From assembly GCA_000263275.1 (NCBI GenBank), contig CAGP01000003.1:1-39530 (forward strand): a stretch of 39,530 nt of DNA, given 5' to 3'. How positions within the stretch are numbered: the first letter of the stretch is position 1; each line of letters begins with the position of its first letter. This stretch comes from Helicobacter bizzozeronii CCUG 35545. Lineage in GTDB: Bacteria > Campylobacterota > Campylobacteria > Campylobacterales > Helicobacteraceae. The translations under genes and the position numbers were made by a program. The notes below the pieces were generated by a model. The model saw nothing but the letters and a program-made list of their open reading frames with translations. It was not told the origin of the DNA and did not search any database. Shown one piece after another: positions 8,474-17,958 of this stretch.

Positions 8474-9143
8474 GTTTCTCCGACCATGTTTGGCAGTCAT
8501 GTTTTTTATAACAATGATCCTCTAGTGTGTCTAGCACGCCATTATCAATTGCGTCCATGTAAATTCTCTTGCCATCGCGTTTTTGGGCATAAAAGGGATC
8601 GATGTCTTTATCGCTGTCGTTGACACGGCTATAGCTTTGCAAAACATAGCGATTTTTAAAAGGCTTGAAGGTTAGAATCTCTAGGCTTCTGTGCTCCCAG
8701 TCGCATTCAATCGCATATTCATTGATGCGCAAAATAAAAGTGTCTTGTTTAAAATCCATACTAATTTGTGAAAAGGTGGCGTTAGAGTTGAGCTTTAAGC
8801 AAAAGCCTTTTTGCCATTTAGAGCCCTTGAAAAAACCAAAACACATGGTGCTCCAGTTGATTTTACCTAGTTTCTCATTGATATCATCCACACTTGGCCA
8901 CAAGGTGCGCAACATAAAGCCCCGATAGAGGGTCTTGCCCACATGGGTTTTACTCTCCTCAAAGACCTCTATGGGATGACCGCTTTGTTCCCTTGGATCG
9001 TTAAGTGAAAACTCACTACTTTGATCCCTAAGCATCTTAACGACACGCGGAGGTTCAAATTCCTCAGACTCTGCCAAACCCAAGAAAAAATGGGCTACTA
9101 GCAACAAAAACCCCACAAGCCTGCCTAGTCTATTCAATCCCAT
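8460..9143 (-). CDS. Secreted cysteine-containing protein of unknown function (single module)
   Basis: Not recognised. About 227 residues from ATG 9143 (MGLNRLGRLVGFLLLVAHFF, signal peptide). The ATG lies inside the end of the previous gene (14-base overlap), the same arrangement as at the next junction. Module landmarks in order: GKTLYRGF, MCFGFFKG...KGFCLKL (C-x13-C), SMDFKQDTFILRI, IECDW, FKPFKNRYVLQSY, DPFYAQKRDGKRIYMDAIDNGVLDTLEDHC and the final C-x5-C. The last 100 bases are nearly identical to the end of the neighbouring upstream copy. The spaced cysteines and leader point to an oxidised secreted or periplasmic protein. Confidence 0.75.
   Translation of the reverse strand: MGLNRLGRLVGFLLLVAHFFLGLAESEEFEPPRVVKMLRDQSSEFSLNDPREQSGHPIEVFEESKTHVGKTLYRGFMLRTLWPSVDDINEKLGKINWSTMCFGFFKGSKWQKGFCLKLNSNATFSQISMDFKQDTFILRINEYAIECDWEHRSLEILTFKPFKNRYVLQSYSRVNDSDKDIDPFYAQKRDGKRIYMDAIDNGVLDTLEDHCYKKHDCQTWSEKHGIE
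8464..8565. repeat. Direct repeat, copy 1 (pairs with 9134-9235)
   Basis: The last 102 bases of two neighbouring paralogues differ at five positions, and 8499-8558 is identical over 60 bases to 9169-9228, although the bodies of the two genes are diverged. This is a recent conversion or duplication tract and a substrate for deletion of the intervening 670-base unit. Confidence 0.85.
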
Positions 9144-9826
9144 GTTTCTCATCCCATGTTTGGCAGTAATGTTTTTTATAACAATGATCCTCTAGTGTGT
9201 CTAGCACGCCATTATCAATTGCGTCCATATAAATTTTTTTTGCCATCGCGTTTTTGGCGATAAAATGGATCGGGATCGTCATTATCAATAGTGCCCGTGT
9301 AGCTGTGCAAGACATAGCGATCGCCCTCTTGCTTGAAGAGCAGAGTCTGTGATTTGAAGGTAGTGTTATCGCATTCGATAAAAGACTCCTCAATTTTTAA
9401 TACAAATGCATCTTTTTTAAATTCCATACTAACTTGCGAGCTCTTAGATTTGGGGTATAAAGACAAACAAAAACCCTCAAATGTTTGAGAGCTCTGCGGG
9501 GTGTTCTTGCTGATATCAAAGCACATCAAGCGCATATTAATCGCATGTTCCTCATAAGCATCATGTGCATATGGATTAGCATTTGCGACCAACAAACGCA
9601 TCACAACACCACAATACAAAGTCTTCCCTACATAGGCTTGATTCACCTCTAGGATATGGGCGGTTTGAGAATAGTTGCCTTCATTGGGGTCAAAATTAGA
9701 GTCAAGCTTTTGGGCAAAACGCTCTATTTTGTTATAAGAGGTATTATAAGCACACTCCAAGCCCCATGCCAAATTAACTAGAAGGCACAAAAGCCCTAAA
9801 ACCCTCCCCACTCTTAGCCTCGCCAT
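9130..9826 (-). CDS. Secreted cysteine-containing protein of unknown function (single module), one frame break
   Basis: Not recognised. Paralogue of both neighbours; about 231 residues after correction. Start ATG 9826 is chosen because AAGGAGG lies just upstream and it overlaps the previous stop as TAATG; the leader is MARLRVGRVLGLLCLLVNLAWG. Landmarks: GKTLYCGVVMR, MCFDISK...EGFCLSL (the cysteine loop is four residues longer than in sisters), SMEFKKDAFVLKI, IECDN, DPFYRQKRDGKK, then MDAIDNGVLDTLEDHC with C-x5-C. The T8 run 9234-9241 is one base too long; with seven, RDGKKIYMDAI reads on into the shared C-terminus. Without correction the protein ends 23 residues early and loses its last cysteine pair. 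Confidence 0.7.
9134..9235. repeat. Direct repeat, copy 2 (pairs with 8464-8565)
   Basis: Second copy of the 102-base repeat, offset by exactly 670 bases, covering the C-terminal codons, the stop and the overlapping start of the next gene. It ends at the T8 run where this copy's frame is broken. Confidence 0.85.
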
Positions 9827-10524
9827 TAATCCTCCTTGCAATACCCCTTATCTTCGCAACGCATCACTAAGTCTTCCAAAATATTTTCTTCCATGGTGTT
9901 CATGAAAATTTTCATATGGTCTCTCTTTTGGCGATAAACAGGATCGATTGGTTCATCGTTGTTTTTAACATCGAGTTTTGTTAAAACATAACGACCATGA
10001 AAAGGTTTAAAAGTAAAATGCGCGCGGTTAATCCCATTGTCTCGACCTATCCTGTCTGCTTCATCAGCACATGCCTGATAGTCCTCACGCAAGTGCAAGA
10101 GAACTGCATCTTTTTTAAACTCCATGTCAATGATAGATAAGGGAGATTCATTGTTTAACATCAGGCAAGAGCCCTTATACCACTTAGTCCCCCGACTAAA
10201 TCCAAAACACATGAAGCTCAAGTCAAGTCCAGCCGTCGGACCACCATGGGAGGGATTATAGTTAATGATTTTGCCGGCCTGATAACCACGCACCACAGCC
10301 CCGCAATAAGTGATCCCACCCACCACGGCTTGACTTTTCTCTAGCACATATTGCACGCCCCATGTACTTTGGTCATTATCCTTAAATTTTTTCGCAAAAT
10401 CACTTGCAATATCGAGCACAGCGTCCCAATGGTAATTTGGGTTAGTCTTACAACCCAAACCCCACGCCACATTAGCTAGAAAGCACAAAAGCCCTAAAAT
10501 TTTCCCCACTCTTAGCTCCACCAT
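9826..10524 (-). CDS. Secreted cysteine-containing protein of unknown function (single module)
   Basis: Not recognised. 232 residues, intact. Leader MVELRVGKILGLLCFLANVAWG is nearly the same as the next copy's leader. Landmarks: GGITYCGAVVRG, MCFGFSRG...KGSCLML (C-x13-C), IDMEFKKDAVLLHL, FKPFHGRYVLTKL, DPVYRQKRDHMKIFMNTMEENILEDLVMRC and a terminal C-x5-C. This is the most diverged C-terminus of the three single-module genes. Start ATG 10524 overlaps the stop of the truncated copy upstream as TAATG, so the array once continued further and translation was coupled along it. Confidence 0.72.
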   Translation of the reverse strand: MVELRVGKILGLLCFLANVAWGLGCKTNPNYHWDAVLDIASDFAKKFKDNDQSTWGVQYVLEKSQAVVGGITYCGAVVRGYQAGKIINYNPSHGGPTAGLDLSFMCFGFSRGTKWYKGSCLMLNNESPLSIIDMEFKKDAVLLHLREDYQACADEADRIGRDNGINRAHFTFKPFHGRYVLTKLDVKNNDEPIDPVYRQKRDHMKIFMNTMEENILEDLVMRCEDKGYCKED

Positions 10525-10641
10525 TAATCACTATCGCTTTTGTCTTGACAATATCCTTTATCAAGGCAACGAAGATACAAGTTCTCTATGATATTTTGAT
10601 CCATTTTAATCCATAAAAATTTGTTTGCCATCTCTTTTGGT
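10524..10641 (-). pseudogene. 3' remnant of a fifth paralogue of the secreted family
   Basis: Only the last 40 or so codons survive: KRDGKQIFMD, then after one extra T (GATTAAAATGG for GATAAAATGG) KMDQNIIENLYLRCLDKGYC with the family C-x5-C, and a stop overlapping the next gene's ATG. Upstream of KRDGK the sequence is unrelated, so the 5' part was deleted. This remnant and the 200 bases after it fill the gap to nuoA. Confidence 0.75.
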
Positions 10642-10846
10642 AACCCAAGATATGGGAATTTGTAGCATGTTTGTGCTTGTATTTTGGTTACAAGGTGCAT
10701 GCAAGATTTAAAGGCAAGCGATAGGCATAAAGACTGGTATGGAAAAAAACTTAAAAATGTTTTATAGGTTAGGGGGTTTTCAAAGTTTTTAATTAATTAA
10801 ATTATGCTTTAATACTCATTTAGATTGGTTTAGTTGGAGTTAGTGT
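10642..10846. promoter_or_regulatory. Divergent intergenic region with the nuo promoter and a possible minus-strand promoter
   Basis: AT-rich gap between the secreted-protein array and nuoA. For nuo: TGCTTTAAT at 10805-10813 (extended -10, hexamer TTTAAT 10808-10813) with ribosome site GGAG at 10835-10838. For the array, in the other direction, TATAAA on the minus strand (10762-10767) is the best -10 candidate. No convincing gene is seen inside; a 22-codon plus-strand ORF from 10699 has only a weak ribosome site and is not supported. Confidence 0.45.
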
Positions 10847-11240
10847 TTGCAAGCAGAAGGCGTTGTAGAACACCCCTATTTTGGGGTCTTTATCTTATTG
10901 GTCTTTAGTTTTGTGGTCTTTAATTGGACTTTAAAAATCCAGCGTTATATTAGCCGTGCCTTAGCCCAGCGCAAGAATGAAAAGCTCAAGCTTGCGCCCT
11001 ATGAATGCGGGCCCATTGCTCTAAAGCAACAAAACCGCATCTCCCACCAATTCTATGTGATGGCGATGCTTTTTATCCTCTTTGATGTGGAGATCGTCTT
11101 CATGTTCCCTTGGGCTTTGGATTTTAAAGAATTGGGCTTTTTTGGCTTTTTTTGAGATGTTGAGCTTTCTTTTCTTGCTCACCATTGGCTTTATCTATGC
11201 TTTAAAGAGAGGAGCACTCGAATGGCACAGCATGAAATAA
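10847..11240 (+). CDS. nuoA: NADH-quinone oxidoreductase (complex I) subunit A, one frame break
   Basis: Small membrane subunit at the junction of the peripheral and membrane arms of complex I. Start TTG 10847 (no suitable ATG; GGAG eight bases upstream) gives [15 protein letters not shown], then a first membrane helix, the loop [18 protein letters not shown] with the conserved Cys, and [16 protein letters not shown]. The T7 run 11147-11153 is one too long. With six T the frame continues from LGFFGFFEM into the third helix [18 protein letters not shown], for about 130 residues, the normal length. The 3' end then overlaps the nuoB ATG. Uncorrected, the last helix is lost. Confidence 0.93.
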
Positions 11241-11731
11241 GTTACTTGAAAAATAGCGGGTTGCCCATTGCTCTTAGCACGCTAGACAAGCTTTTAAACT
11301 GGGGGCGCAGCAACTCGCTTTGGCCCCTCACTTATGGGTTGGCATGTTGTGCCATTGAGATGATGGCGACCGGGGGTTCGCGCTTTGATTTTGATCGCTT
11401 TGGGACCATCTTTAGAGCCTCGCCCAGACAATCCGATGTGATGATCATCGCTGGCACTTTGACCAAAAAACACGCCGAATTTACCCGTAGGCTTTATGAC
11501 CAAATGCCCGAACCCAAATGGGTGATCTCAATGGGTTCATGTGCGAACACGGGGGGGATGTTTAACACCTACGCAACCGTGCAGGGCGTGGATCGCATTA
11601 TCCCCGTGGATATTTACTTGCCCGGGTGCGCACCCCGCCCAGAGACTTTGCAATATGCCCTTATGGTGTTGCAAGATAAGATCCGCCGGGCTAAAGCCCT
11701 CCCCACCCCTAACCCCAAACGCTTGATCTAA
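11222..11731 (+). CDS. nuoB: Complex I subunit B (PSST, cluster N2)
   Basis: Carries the terminal [4Fe-4S] cluster N2 that donates electrons to quinone. 169 residues with all ligands visible: the CC pair in [17 protein letters not shown] and PGCAPRPE. The frame is intact. Start ATG 11222 lies inside the end of corrected nuoA, with GAGAGGAG upstream as the ribosome site. Second gene of the nuo operon. Confidence 0.97.
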   Translation: MAQHEISYLKNSGLPIALSTLDKLLNWGRSNSLWPLTYGLACCAIEMMATGGSRFDFDRFGTIFRASPRQSDVMIIAGTLTKKHAEFTRRLYDQMPEPKWVISMGSCANTGGMFNTYATVQGVDRIIPVDIYLPGCAPRPETLQYALMVLQDKIRRAKALPTPNPKRLI

Positions 11732-11739
11732 GGCTGATA

Positions 11740-12537
11740 ATGATTAGAAAACAACGCCCCAATGCCAATATGCAAAGGCAAGTGCATTATTCTGATAGGT
11801 TCCATGTGGTCCCTGACACGCCTAAGAAATCTTTGATTGGCACGCCCTATGAGGTGATCTACAACCATTTGAGCTATTCTTACCCGATTTTGCAACACTT
11901 TTTAGAATTAGATTGTGCGGTCTTTTGGGTGCAAAAAAGCGACTTGGTCGGTGTAGCGGGTTATCTTAAACGGCTGGGGTATGAAACCTTGAGCGAGATG
12001 AGCGCAATTGACTTTTTGGAAAAAAGAGGGGAGTTTGAGCTATTTTACCAGTTTGTGTCCTTTGCCCCTAACTTTGCGGGGAAACGGCGGGTGCGCTTGA
12101 AATGCACGCTCTTAGAGAACGAACAAATGGACACTCTCAGCCATCTCTTTAGATCGGCTTTGTGGAGTGAGAGAGAGGCTTATGATATGTTTGGGATCAT
12201 CTTTAAAGATCACCCGCATTTGTGCCGTATTTTAATGCCCGAGGATTGGGTGGGGCACCCCTTGCGTAAGTCTTATCCGCTTAAGGGGGATGAACATGCC
12301 GCTTGGTATGAGGTGGATAAGATTTTTGGCAAGGAATACCGCGAAGTTATTGGACCCGAGCAAAGAGATAGCGCACGGGTGGATGAAAAAGACACCTTTA
12401 ACTTCTCTAAGATCGGGCATGAACAATCTAAGGGTTTGCCTTTGGAGGATAACCCCAGTAAATACACCTTCCAAAAGTCCTTGTTTGTCAAAGATTTACA
12501 CACAAAAGAGCCCACAGAGCTTAAAGAGCGTCCCTAA
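11740..12537 (+). CDS. nuoC: Complex I subunit C (30 kDa)
   Basis: Peripheral-arm subunit, 265 residues, not fused to NuoD. Its core contains the family signature region ([23 protein letters not shown]-like [23 protein letters not shown]). The C-terminal 60 residues ([19 protein letters not shown]) are a charged extension typical of epsilonproteobacterial NuoC. The N-terminus ([14 protein letters not shown]) is basic. Intact frame; its stop overlaps the nuoD ATG by one base. Confidence 0.95.
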   Translation: MIRKQRPNANMQRQVHYSDRFHVVPDTPKKSLIGTPYEVIYNHLSYSYPILQHFLELDCAVFWVQKSDLVGVAGYLKRLGYETLSEMSAIDFLEKRGEFELFYQFVSFAPNFAGKRRVRLKCTLLENEQMDTLSHLFRSALWSEREAYDMFGIIFKDHPHLCRILMPEDWVGHPLRKSYPLKGDEHAAWYEVDKIFGKEYREVIGPEQRDSARVDEKDTFNFSKIGHEQSKGLPLEDNPSKYTFQKSLFVKDLHTKEPTELKERP

Positions 12538-13766
12538 TGGCACAGATTTTTACCAAACTCAAACCCCAGTTTGAAAATGTGATCTTTGAACGCGATGATG
12601 ACCAAATGGTGATCAACTTTGGTCCCCAACACCCCTCATCACATGGGCAACTGCGTCTGATCTTAGAGCTGGATGGGGAGAAAATCATTAAAGCCACGCC
12701 TGATATTGGCTATTTGCATCGGGGTTGTGAAAAGCTGGGCGAGAATATGATCTACAATGAATACATGCCCACCACCGATCGCCTCGATTACACCTCATCA
12801 ACCAGCAATAACTACGCCTTTGCCTATGCAGTCGAAAAGCTCTTGGGGCTAGAAATCCCCCGCCGTGCCCAAGTGATCCGCACGATTTTATTAGAATTAA
12901 ACCGCGTGATCTCGCATGTATTTTTCTTAAGCGTGCATGCCCTTGATGTGGGCGCAATGTCGGTATTTCTGTATTGTTTTAAAACCCGAGAGTATGGGCT
13001 GGACTTGATGGAGGATTATTGCGGGGCACGGCTCACGCATAATGCGATTCGAATCGGGGGTGTGCCTTTGGATTTGCCGCCTAACTGGCTAGAGGGGCTT
13101 AGAAGCTTTATTGCCGAAGTTAGGGGCATGCACAAACTCATTAGTGGCTTGCTAGATAGTAACCGCATTTGGCGCGCGCGTTTGGAGAATGTGGGCAAGC
13201 TCACTAAAGAACAGGCAAAGTCGTGGGGAGCAAGTGGGATCATGTTGCGCGCCACCGGGATTGCCTATGACATCCGCAAAGAAGAGCCTTACGAATTGTA
13301 TAACGAGTTAGATTTTGATATTCCAGTGGGTAACCATGGGGATAGCTACGATCGCTACTTGCTCTACATGTTTGAGATCGAACAATCCTTGCGGATGTTA
13401 GAACAGCTGATCCCCTTGTATGCGCCCACCAACACCACGATCATGGCGCACGCCCCCCATTACATCAGCGCGCCCAAAGAGGATATCATGACCCAAAACT
13501 ACGCCTTGATGCAACATTTTGTCTTAGTAACCCAAGGCATGCGCCCGCCCAAGGGCGAGGTCTATGCCCCCACCGAATCGCCCAAGGGCGAACTAGGCTT
13601 TTTTATCCATTCAGAGGGTGAGCCTTACCCTTACCGCCTCAAAATCCGCGCCCCGAGTTTCTTCCATATTGGATCGTTGCAAGATGTTTTAGTGGGGCAG
13701 TATTTAGCCGATGCGGTTACCATTATTGGATCGAGTAATGCCGTCTTTGGGGAGGTGGATCGATGA
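12537..13766 (+). CDS. nuoD: Complex I subunit D (49 kDa)
   Basis: Forms the quinone-binding cavity with NuoB. 409 residues, intact. Family signatures: [22 protein letters not shown] near residue 26, [20 protein letters not shown] with the quinone-site Tyr, and the C-terminal [10 protein letters not shown] and [22 protein letters not shown]. Its stop overlaps the next start (ATGAGG), so translation is coupled. Confidence 0.97.
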   Translation: MAQIFTKLKPQFENVIFERDDDQMVINFGPQHPSSHGQLRLILELDGEKIIKATPDIGYLHRGCEKLGENMIYNEYMPTTDRLDYTSSTSNNYAFAYAVEKLLGLEIPRRAQVIRTILLELNRVISHVFFLSVHALDVGAMSVFLYCFKTREYGLDLMEDYCGARLTHNAIRIGGVPLDLPPNWLEGLRSFIAEVRGMHKLISGLLDSNRIWRARLENVGKLTKEQAKSWGASGIMLRATGIAYDIRKEEPYELYNELDFDIPVGNHGDSYDRYLLYMFEIEQSLRMLEQLIPLYAPTNTTIMAHAPHYISAPKEDIMTQNYALMQHFVLVTQGMRPPKGEVYAPTESPKGELGFFIHSEGEPYPYRLKIRAPSFFHIGSLQDVLVGQYLADAVTIIGSSNAVFGEVDR

Positions 13767-14018
13767 GGCGGTTTGATCTACGCCCTTTAAGAGATGAGCC
13801 CAATGAGGCGGTCTTGAATCGTTTGGGGGCGATCATGGATGCTAGCGTGGCTGCAGATGAGGTGGTGATTTTCATGTTAGAAGTGGTGGATTTTGATATT
13901 GTGGAGCAGAGTGCGGAATTTATCCAAAAAAAGGGGCGATCTCTTGCTTAATTCTTTGCGGTTTAACCGCGTAGATTGGACTTTAGTGGTTAAAAAGGCT
14001 AGTGCATGCCAAGCGTAG
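13763..14018 (+). CDS. nuoE: Small Helicobacter-type complex I subunit (NuoE position, HP1264-like), one frame break
   Basis: Replaces canonical NuoE in Helicobacter and Campylobacter and is unrelated to the 2Fe-2S NuoE. The N-terminus [12 protein letters not shown] and SAEFIQKKG match the H. pylori protein in the same position. The A7-G4 stretch at 13926-13936 is one base too long; after removing one base the frame goes on as [23 protein letters not shown], for 84 residues. In related Campylobacter, genes in this place are thought to couple flavodoxin to complex I. The corrected stop overlaps the nuoG start by 13 bases, leaving no space for the NuoF-like gene that follows it in H. pylori. 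The symbol denotes position only. Confidence 0.8.
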
Positions 14019-16330
14019 AGATAGACGGGCAAACCATCGAGTTTAAAGAGGGGCAGACGATCTTAGAAGCCGCTAGGAGTGCGGGGGTGTATATCCCGGC
14101 TATTTGCTATCTGAGTGGGTGTTGCCCCACCGTGGCGTGCAAGATGTGCATGGTGGAGGTGGATGGCAAGCGGGTTTATGGCTGTAACACCAAAGCCAAG
14201 CCCAATAGTAAAATCTGCACCAACACTCCCGCTATCAAAGCCGAACGCAAGATGATCATGCAAACCTATGATGTCAATCACCCCTTAGAGTGCGGGGTGT
14301 GCGATAAAAGCGGGGAGTGCGAATTGCAGGATATGACCATGCGCATGCAAGTGGAAACCCAGCCCTTTAGTGTGCGGGATAACTTAAAGCCCTTTGCCTT
14401 TTGGGCGCAAGCCTCTTACGATCCTAATTTGTGCATCATGTGCGAGCGCTGTGTAACCACTTGTAGCGATAATATCGGGGATGCTAATTTAAAGGCAGTG
14501 AAGGCGGATTTGCACGCCCCGGATAAATTCAAAGCCAGCATGCCCAAAGACCCCTTTAGTGTGTGGAGTCGCAAACAAAAGGGGATGATTGGCTTTGTAG
14601 GCAACACCCCTTGTTTTGATTGCGGGGAGTGTATTTCTGTGTGCCCGGTGGGCGCGATTGTCTATAAAGATTTTAGTTATAGTGCCAATGCTTGGGAGCT
14701 CAAACACATCGACTCGACTTGTATGCATTGTGCAGCCGGGTGTTTGATTGACTATGAGGTGCGCCATTTTGACACTTTAGGCGAGGATCAAAAAATCTTC
14801 CGCGTGGGTAATGACTTTTACCATAACCCCATCTGTGGGGCGGGGCGTTTTGCCTTTGATTGTTCCTCGAGCAAGGAGGGTAGCCCTGACTTATTAGAGG
14901 CGGTGCAACGATTCAAGGAGGCTAGGGCAGTGCTGATCGGGGGCGATCTGCTCAATGAAGAAGCCTACTTGATCGAATACATGCGCACTAAACTGGGCTT
15001 TAAGCTTTATAATGAACCCGTGCGTCTGTTCCAAGAGTTTTTAAACACATTTGGCATGCCTTGTGAGAGTGTAGAGAGTATTAGAAGTGCCAATGCGATT
15101 TTCACCCTGGGATCACAAATTAGAAACGAAAACCCGCTGATTAAATATGCGATCTCTAATGCGCTCAAGGTCAATAAAGCTAGTCTAATTTACGCCCATC
15201 CGATCTTAGATCAAGACATCACCAAGATTTGTCGCAGTGTGTTGCCTATTTGCATGTATGGGGTTGAAGAATTGATTTTGGGGGCTTTGATGTTGGCTTT
15301 AGGTATCTCTAGCCCCTGTCTAGAGCCCATCTTGGCGAGCTCTTTTGAAGTCCCGCAAGTTTGCGACCTAGAAAAGCCCACAGAGCCTAAGATATTCTAC
15401 AAATTATTCAAGGATAGCGAGCTTAGATTAGAAATCTATGACAAAATGCATAGCTTTTTGAACAAGGCTAATCAAATTGCCCTCATTATTGGCAAAGAAA
15501 TTTACACCCACCCCCAAGCCAAAAACATGGCTTTAATGCTCCAAGAGATTGCCAAACACCCCAAAGTGAAGATCATCTTGATCCCCCCAACACCCAATGC
15601 TTTGGGCATCGCCTCCATCTGCCAGCTAGACAAACAAGAGGGCTTAGAGAGTCCTAGCGTGGGCGTGCGCACACGGGCAGATTACACCCTAGATAGTGAT
15701 TTTAACCAAGCCCACCGCGTGGATTTTATTTTGCCTAGTTTTAACCAACTAGAGGGGAGCACCACCAATTTTGAAGGGCATTTATTGCCCCTAAGACCCG
15801 CACTCAAATTTGAAGGCTACGATCTAAGCGACATCGCCCAACATTTTGGGCTTTTGGGCGAGAGTTTAATAGATTATACCCACCTATTGCCCCAAGAAAA
15901 GGGTTACAAACCCATCGCCTATGATGATCTGCTCAATGCCTATGGCAATGATAAACGCAATTTAAGGGGCTATGCCCTTAAAATCCCCCAACAAGAGAGC
16001 CCCACCCAAGCCCAGCCCATTAGCCCAAACACACCCCTTGCTTTCAATGCCTATTGCCAATACCCCCAAAGCCAATTTGGCTTAGGCACTCTGTTTAGCC
16101 AAAATCTCCAGCTCAAAGAGGGGATTTATACCTCCCAAGCGTATTTGGAGAGTTTGGGAATCAAAGAAGGGGAGGTTATTTGTCTGAGTTGTGGGGATTT
16201 AAAGTTAGAAGGCCCGCTGTTTGTCGATCGCGCCTTAGAACAAGCCGTGTTTGTGGTGAGCCCCAGTTTAGACAAGGCAGGCATTTTCAAAGATAGCTGG
16301 TTTGCTAATTTACAAGTGGAGGGCGCATGA
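14006..16330 (+). CDS. nuoG: Complex I subunit G (iron-sulfur, molybdopterin-oxidoreductase-like)
   Basis: Large electron-entry subunit, 774 residues. The N-terminal 2Fe-2S ferredoxin domain has Cys in [17 protein letters not shown] and GCN. Next are the His-Cys cluster motif ([18 protein letters not shown]) and a ferredoxin-like pair with [11 protein letters not shown] and [15 protein letters not shown]. Then CMHCAAGC...NPICGAGRF, the N7-type motif, and a C-terminal domain resembling molybdopterin oxidoreductases but without an evident cofactor site. It is shorter than H. pylori NuoG as I recall it. With no NuoE/NuoF flavin module here, electrons probably come from flavodoxin or ferredoxin. 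Intact frame; overlaps nuoH (ATGA). Confidence 0.95.
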   Translation: MPSVEIDGQTIEFKEGQTILEAARSAGVYIPAICYLSGCCPTVACKMCMVEVDGKRVYGCNTKAKPNSKICTNTPAIKAERKMIMQTYDVNHPLECGVCDKSGECELQDMTMRMQVETQPFSVRDNLKPFAFWAQASYDPNLCIMCERCVTTCSDNIGDANLKAVKADLHAPDKFKASMPKDPFSVWSRKQKGMIGFVGNTPCFDCGECISVCPVGAIVYKDFSYSANAWELKHIDSTCMHCAAGCLIDYEVRHFDTLGEDQKIFRVGNDFYHNPICGAGRFAFDCSSSKEGSPDLLEAVQRFKEARAVLIGGDLLNEEAYLIEYMRTKLGFKLYNEPVRLFQEFLNTFGMPCESVESIRSANAIFTLGSQIRNENPLIKYAISNALKVNKASLIYAHPILDQDITKICRSVLPICMYGVEELILGALMLALGISSPCLEPILASSFEVPQVCDLEKPTEPKIFYKLFKDSELRLEIYDKMHSFLNKANQIALIIGKEIYTHPQAKNMALMLQEIAKHPKVKIILIPPTPNALGIASICQLDKQEGLESPSVGVRTRADYTLDSDFNQAHRVDFILPSFNQLEGSTTNFEGHLLPLRPALKFEGYDLSDIAQHFGLLGESLIDYTHLLPQEKGYKPIAYDDLLNAYGNDKRNLRGYALKIPQQESPTQAQPISPNTPLAFNAYCQYPQSQFGLGTLFSQNLQLKEGIYTSQAYLESLGIKEGEVICLSCGDLKLEGPLFVDRALEQAVFVVSPSLDKAGIFKDSWFANLQVEGA

Positions 16331-17318
16331 GCGCTTATATCATAGAGACTTTACTCAAAATCTTAGTGGTTATCTTGGTCTTTGCGGGCTTAGGGGCGTT
16401 TGGGACTTATTTAGAACGCAAGGTGTTAGCCATTTTCCAACGCCGACTAGGTCCGACCTATGTCGGTCCTTTTGGGCTCTTGCAAGTGATCGCCGATGCG
16501 ATCAAGCTTTTCACCAAAGAAGATGTGATCCCCCAACATGCCAACCGCTTGATCTTTTCTCTAGCCCCCGTAATTGCGATGGTGAGTGCCTTTGTGTGCA
16601 TGGCTCCCATTCCCTTTTTTTGGGGATTTTACAATTTTTGGCTACACCATTAAGCCCATTATCTCGGATATTAATGTCGGTCTGCTCTTTTTCCTAGCGG
16701 TGGGCTCGGCAGGCATTTATGCGCCTTTGCTAGCTGGGCTAGCCTCTAATAGCAAATACGCTTTAATTGGATCAGCGCGCGCAGCTATCCAGCTTTTGAG
16801 CTTTGAGGTGGTGAGCACCTTGACGATTTTAGCCCCCTTGATGGTGGTAGGCTCGCTCTCTTTAGTGGAGATCAACAACTACCAAGCTGGCGGACTAACC
16901 CATTGGCTAGTCTTCAAACAACCCCTAGCTTTCTTTTTATTTTTAATTGCCAGCTATGCGGAGCTCAATCGCACCCCCTTTGACCTGCTCGAACATGAAG
17001 CCGAAATTGTGGCGGGCTTTTGCACCGAATATAGTGGCTTGCGTTGGGGTATGTTTTTCTTAGCCGAATACGCCCATCTTTTTTGCCTTTTGTTTTGTGA
17101 TCTCGCTGATTTTCTTTGGGGGGTATAATCCGTTGTGGATTATCCCGGGCGGGGTGATGATCTTGTTGAAAGTCTGTTTCTTTGTGTTTTTGGCGATGTG
17201 GGCGCGCGCGACCTTCCCCCATGTCCGTCCCGATCAGCTCATGCGTGTGTGTTGGAAGATCATGTTACCCTTGTCTCTAGTGAATATCCTCATCACGGGG
17301 CTTGTGATTTTGCTTTAA
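16327..17318 (+). CDS. nuoH: Complex I subunit H, two frame breaks
   Basis: Membrane subunit that forms the quinone channel next to NuoB/NuoD. Landmarks: [36 protein letters not shown] near residues 25-60, [26 protein letters not shown] with the acidic loop, and the last helices. Two T runs are one base too long: T7 at 16615-16621 (corrected [17 protein letters not shown]) and T6 at 17079-17084 (corrected [19 protein letters not shown]). Corrected length is 329 residues, the usual size. Uncorrected, the subunit would be three fragments. Confidence 0.93.
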
Positions 17319-17328
17319 AGGAGAGTGC

Positions 17329-17958
17329 TTGGCAAAACAAACTTATAAGTGGCTCAAAGACCCTCCCCAAGAGGACAGCGCACCCAAAAAAGTATGGGGC
17401 ACGCTCAAATCTAGCTTTGGGTTAGACCTCTTTAAGGGTTTGGGCTTGACGATCAAGGAATTTTTTAGCAAAGAGGTTACGATCCACTACCCTATGGAGG
17501 TCTTGCCCTTAAGCCCGCGTTACCGCGCCGTGCATCACTTGCAACGACTCTTGGATTCTGGCTCGGAGCGTTGCATTGGGTGTGGGTTGTGTGAGAAGAT
17601 TTGCACGAGTAATTGCATCCGCATCATTACCCATAAGGGCGCAGATGAACGCAAACATATCGATAGTTATACGATCAATTTGGGGCGTTGCATTTATTGC
17701 GGGTTGTGTGCGGAGGTCTGCCCGGAATTAGCGATCGTGATGGGGCAACGCTTTGAAAATAGTAGCGTGCAACGCTCCCAATTTGGGGGCAAGGCGGAGT
17801 TTTTAACCGATGTGGCGAGCGCTAAAGATCATAGCCATGTGGAATTTGCTGGCTTTGGTGCGCCCAGTGTAGATGCTAGCCAACGGGTGCAACAAACGCC
17901 CCTAGATTATGCCAGCAAAGAGGAACAAGCCAGTCAAGAGGAAAACAAAGATGCTTGA
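17329..17958 (+). CDS. nuoI: Complex I subunit I (two [4Fe-4S] ferredoxin)
   Basis: Relays electrons between NuoG and NuoB. 209 residues. The two ferredoxin motifs are [15 protein letters not shown] and [13 protein letters not shown]. An amphipathic N-terminal part ([23 protein letters not shown]) rests on the membrane, and the C-terminal tail is acidic and Gln-rich. The start is TTG 17329 with AAGGAG nine bases before; no in-frame ATG precedes the first cluster. Intact frame; overlaps nuoJ by eight bases. Confidence 0.95.
   Translation: MAKQTYKWLKDPPQEDSAPKKVWGTLKSSFGLDLFKGLGLTIKEFFSKEVTIHYPMEVLPLSPRYRAVHHLQRLLDSGSERCIGCGLCEKICTSNCIRIITHKGADERKHIDSYTINLGRCIYCGLCAEVCPELAIVMGQRFENSSVQRSQFGGKAEFLTDVASAKDHSHVEFAGFGAPSVDASQRVQQTPLDYASKEEQASQEENKDA

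Noticed and set aside
8473-8500. MTAKHGRRN at the start of the long frame of the double-module gene, resembling the AapA N-terminus
   Set aside because: It arises from the overlapping codons of the previous gene (KKHDCQTWSEKHG) in another frame. No LYxKxSFLG follows, and the true start is the later MGLSEW.
10699-10767. 22-codon plus-strand ORF before nuoA (MQDLKASDRHKDW...)
   Set aside because: Weak ribosome site, no hydrophobic or familiar pattern, and it overlaps the region where both promoters are expected.
16586-17128. Separate overlapping nuoH, nuoM, nuoN and permease fragments as independent small membrane genes
   Set aside because: Each set becomes one full-length family member after removing one base from an A/T run, and the fragments carry consecutive parts of one domain.
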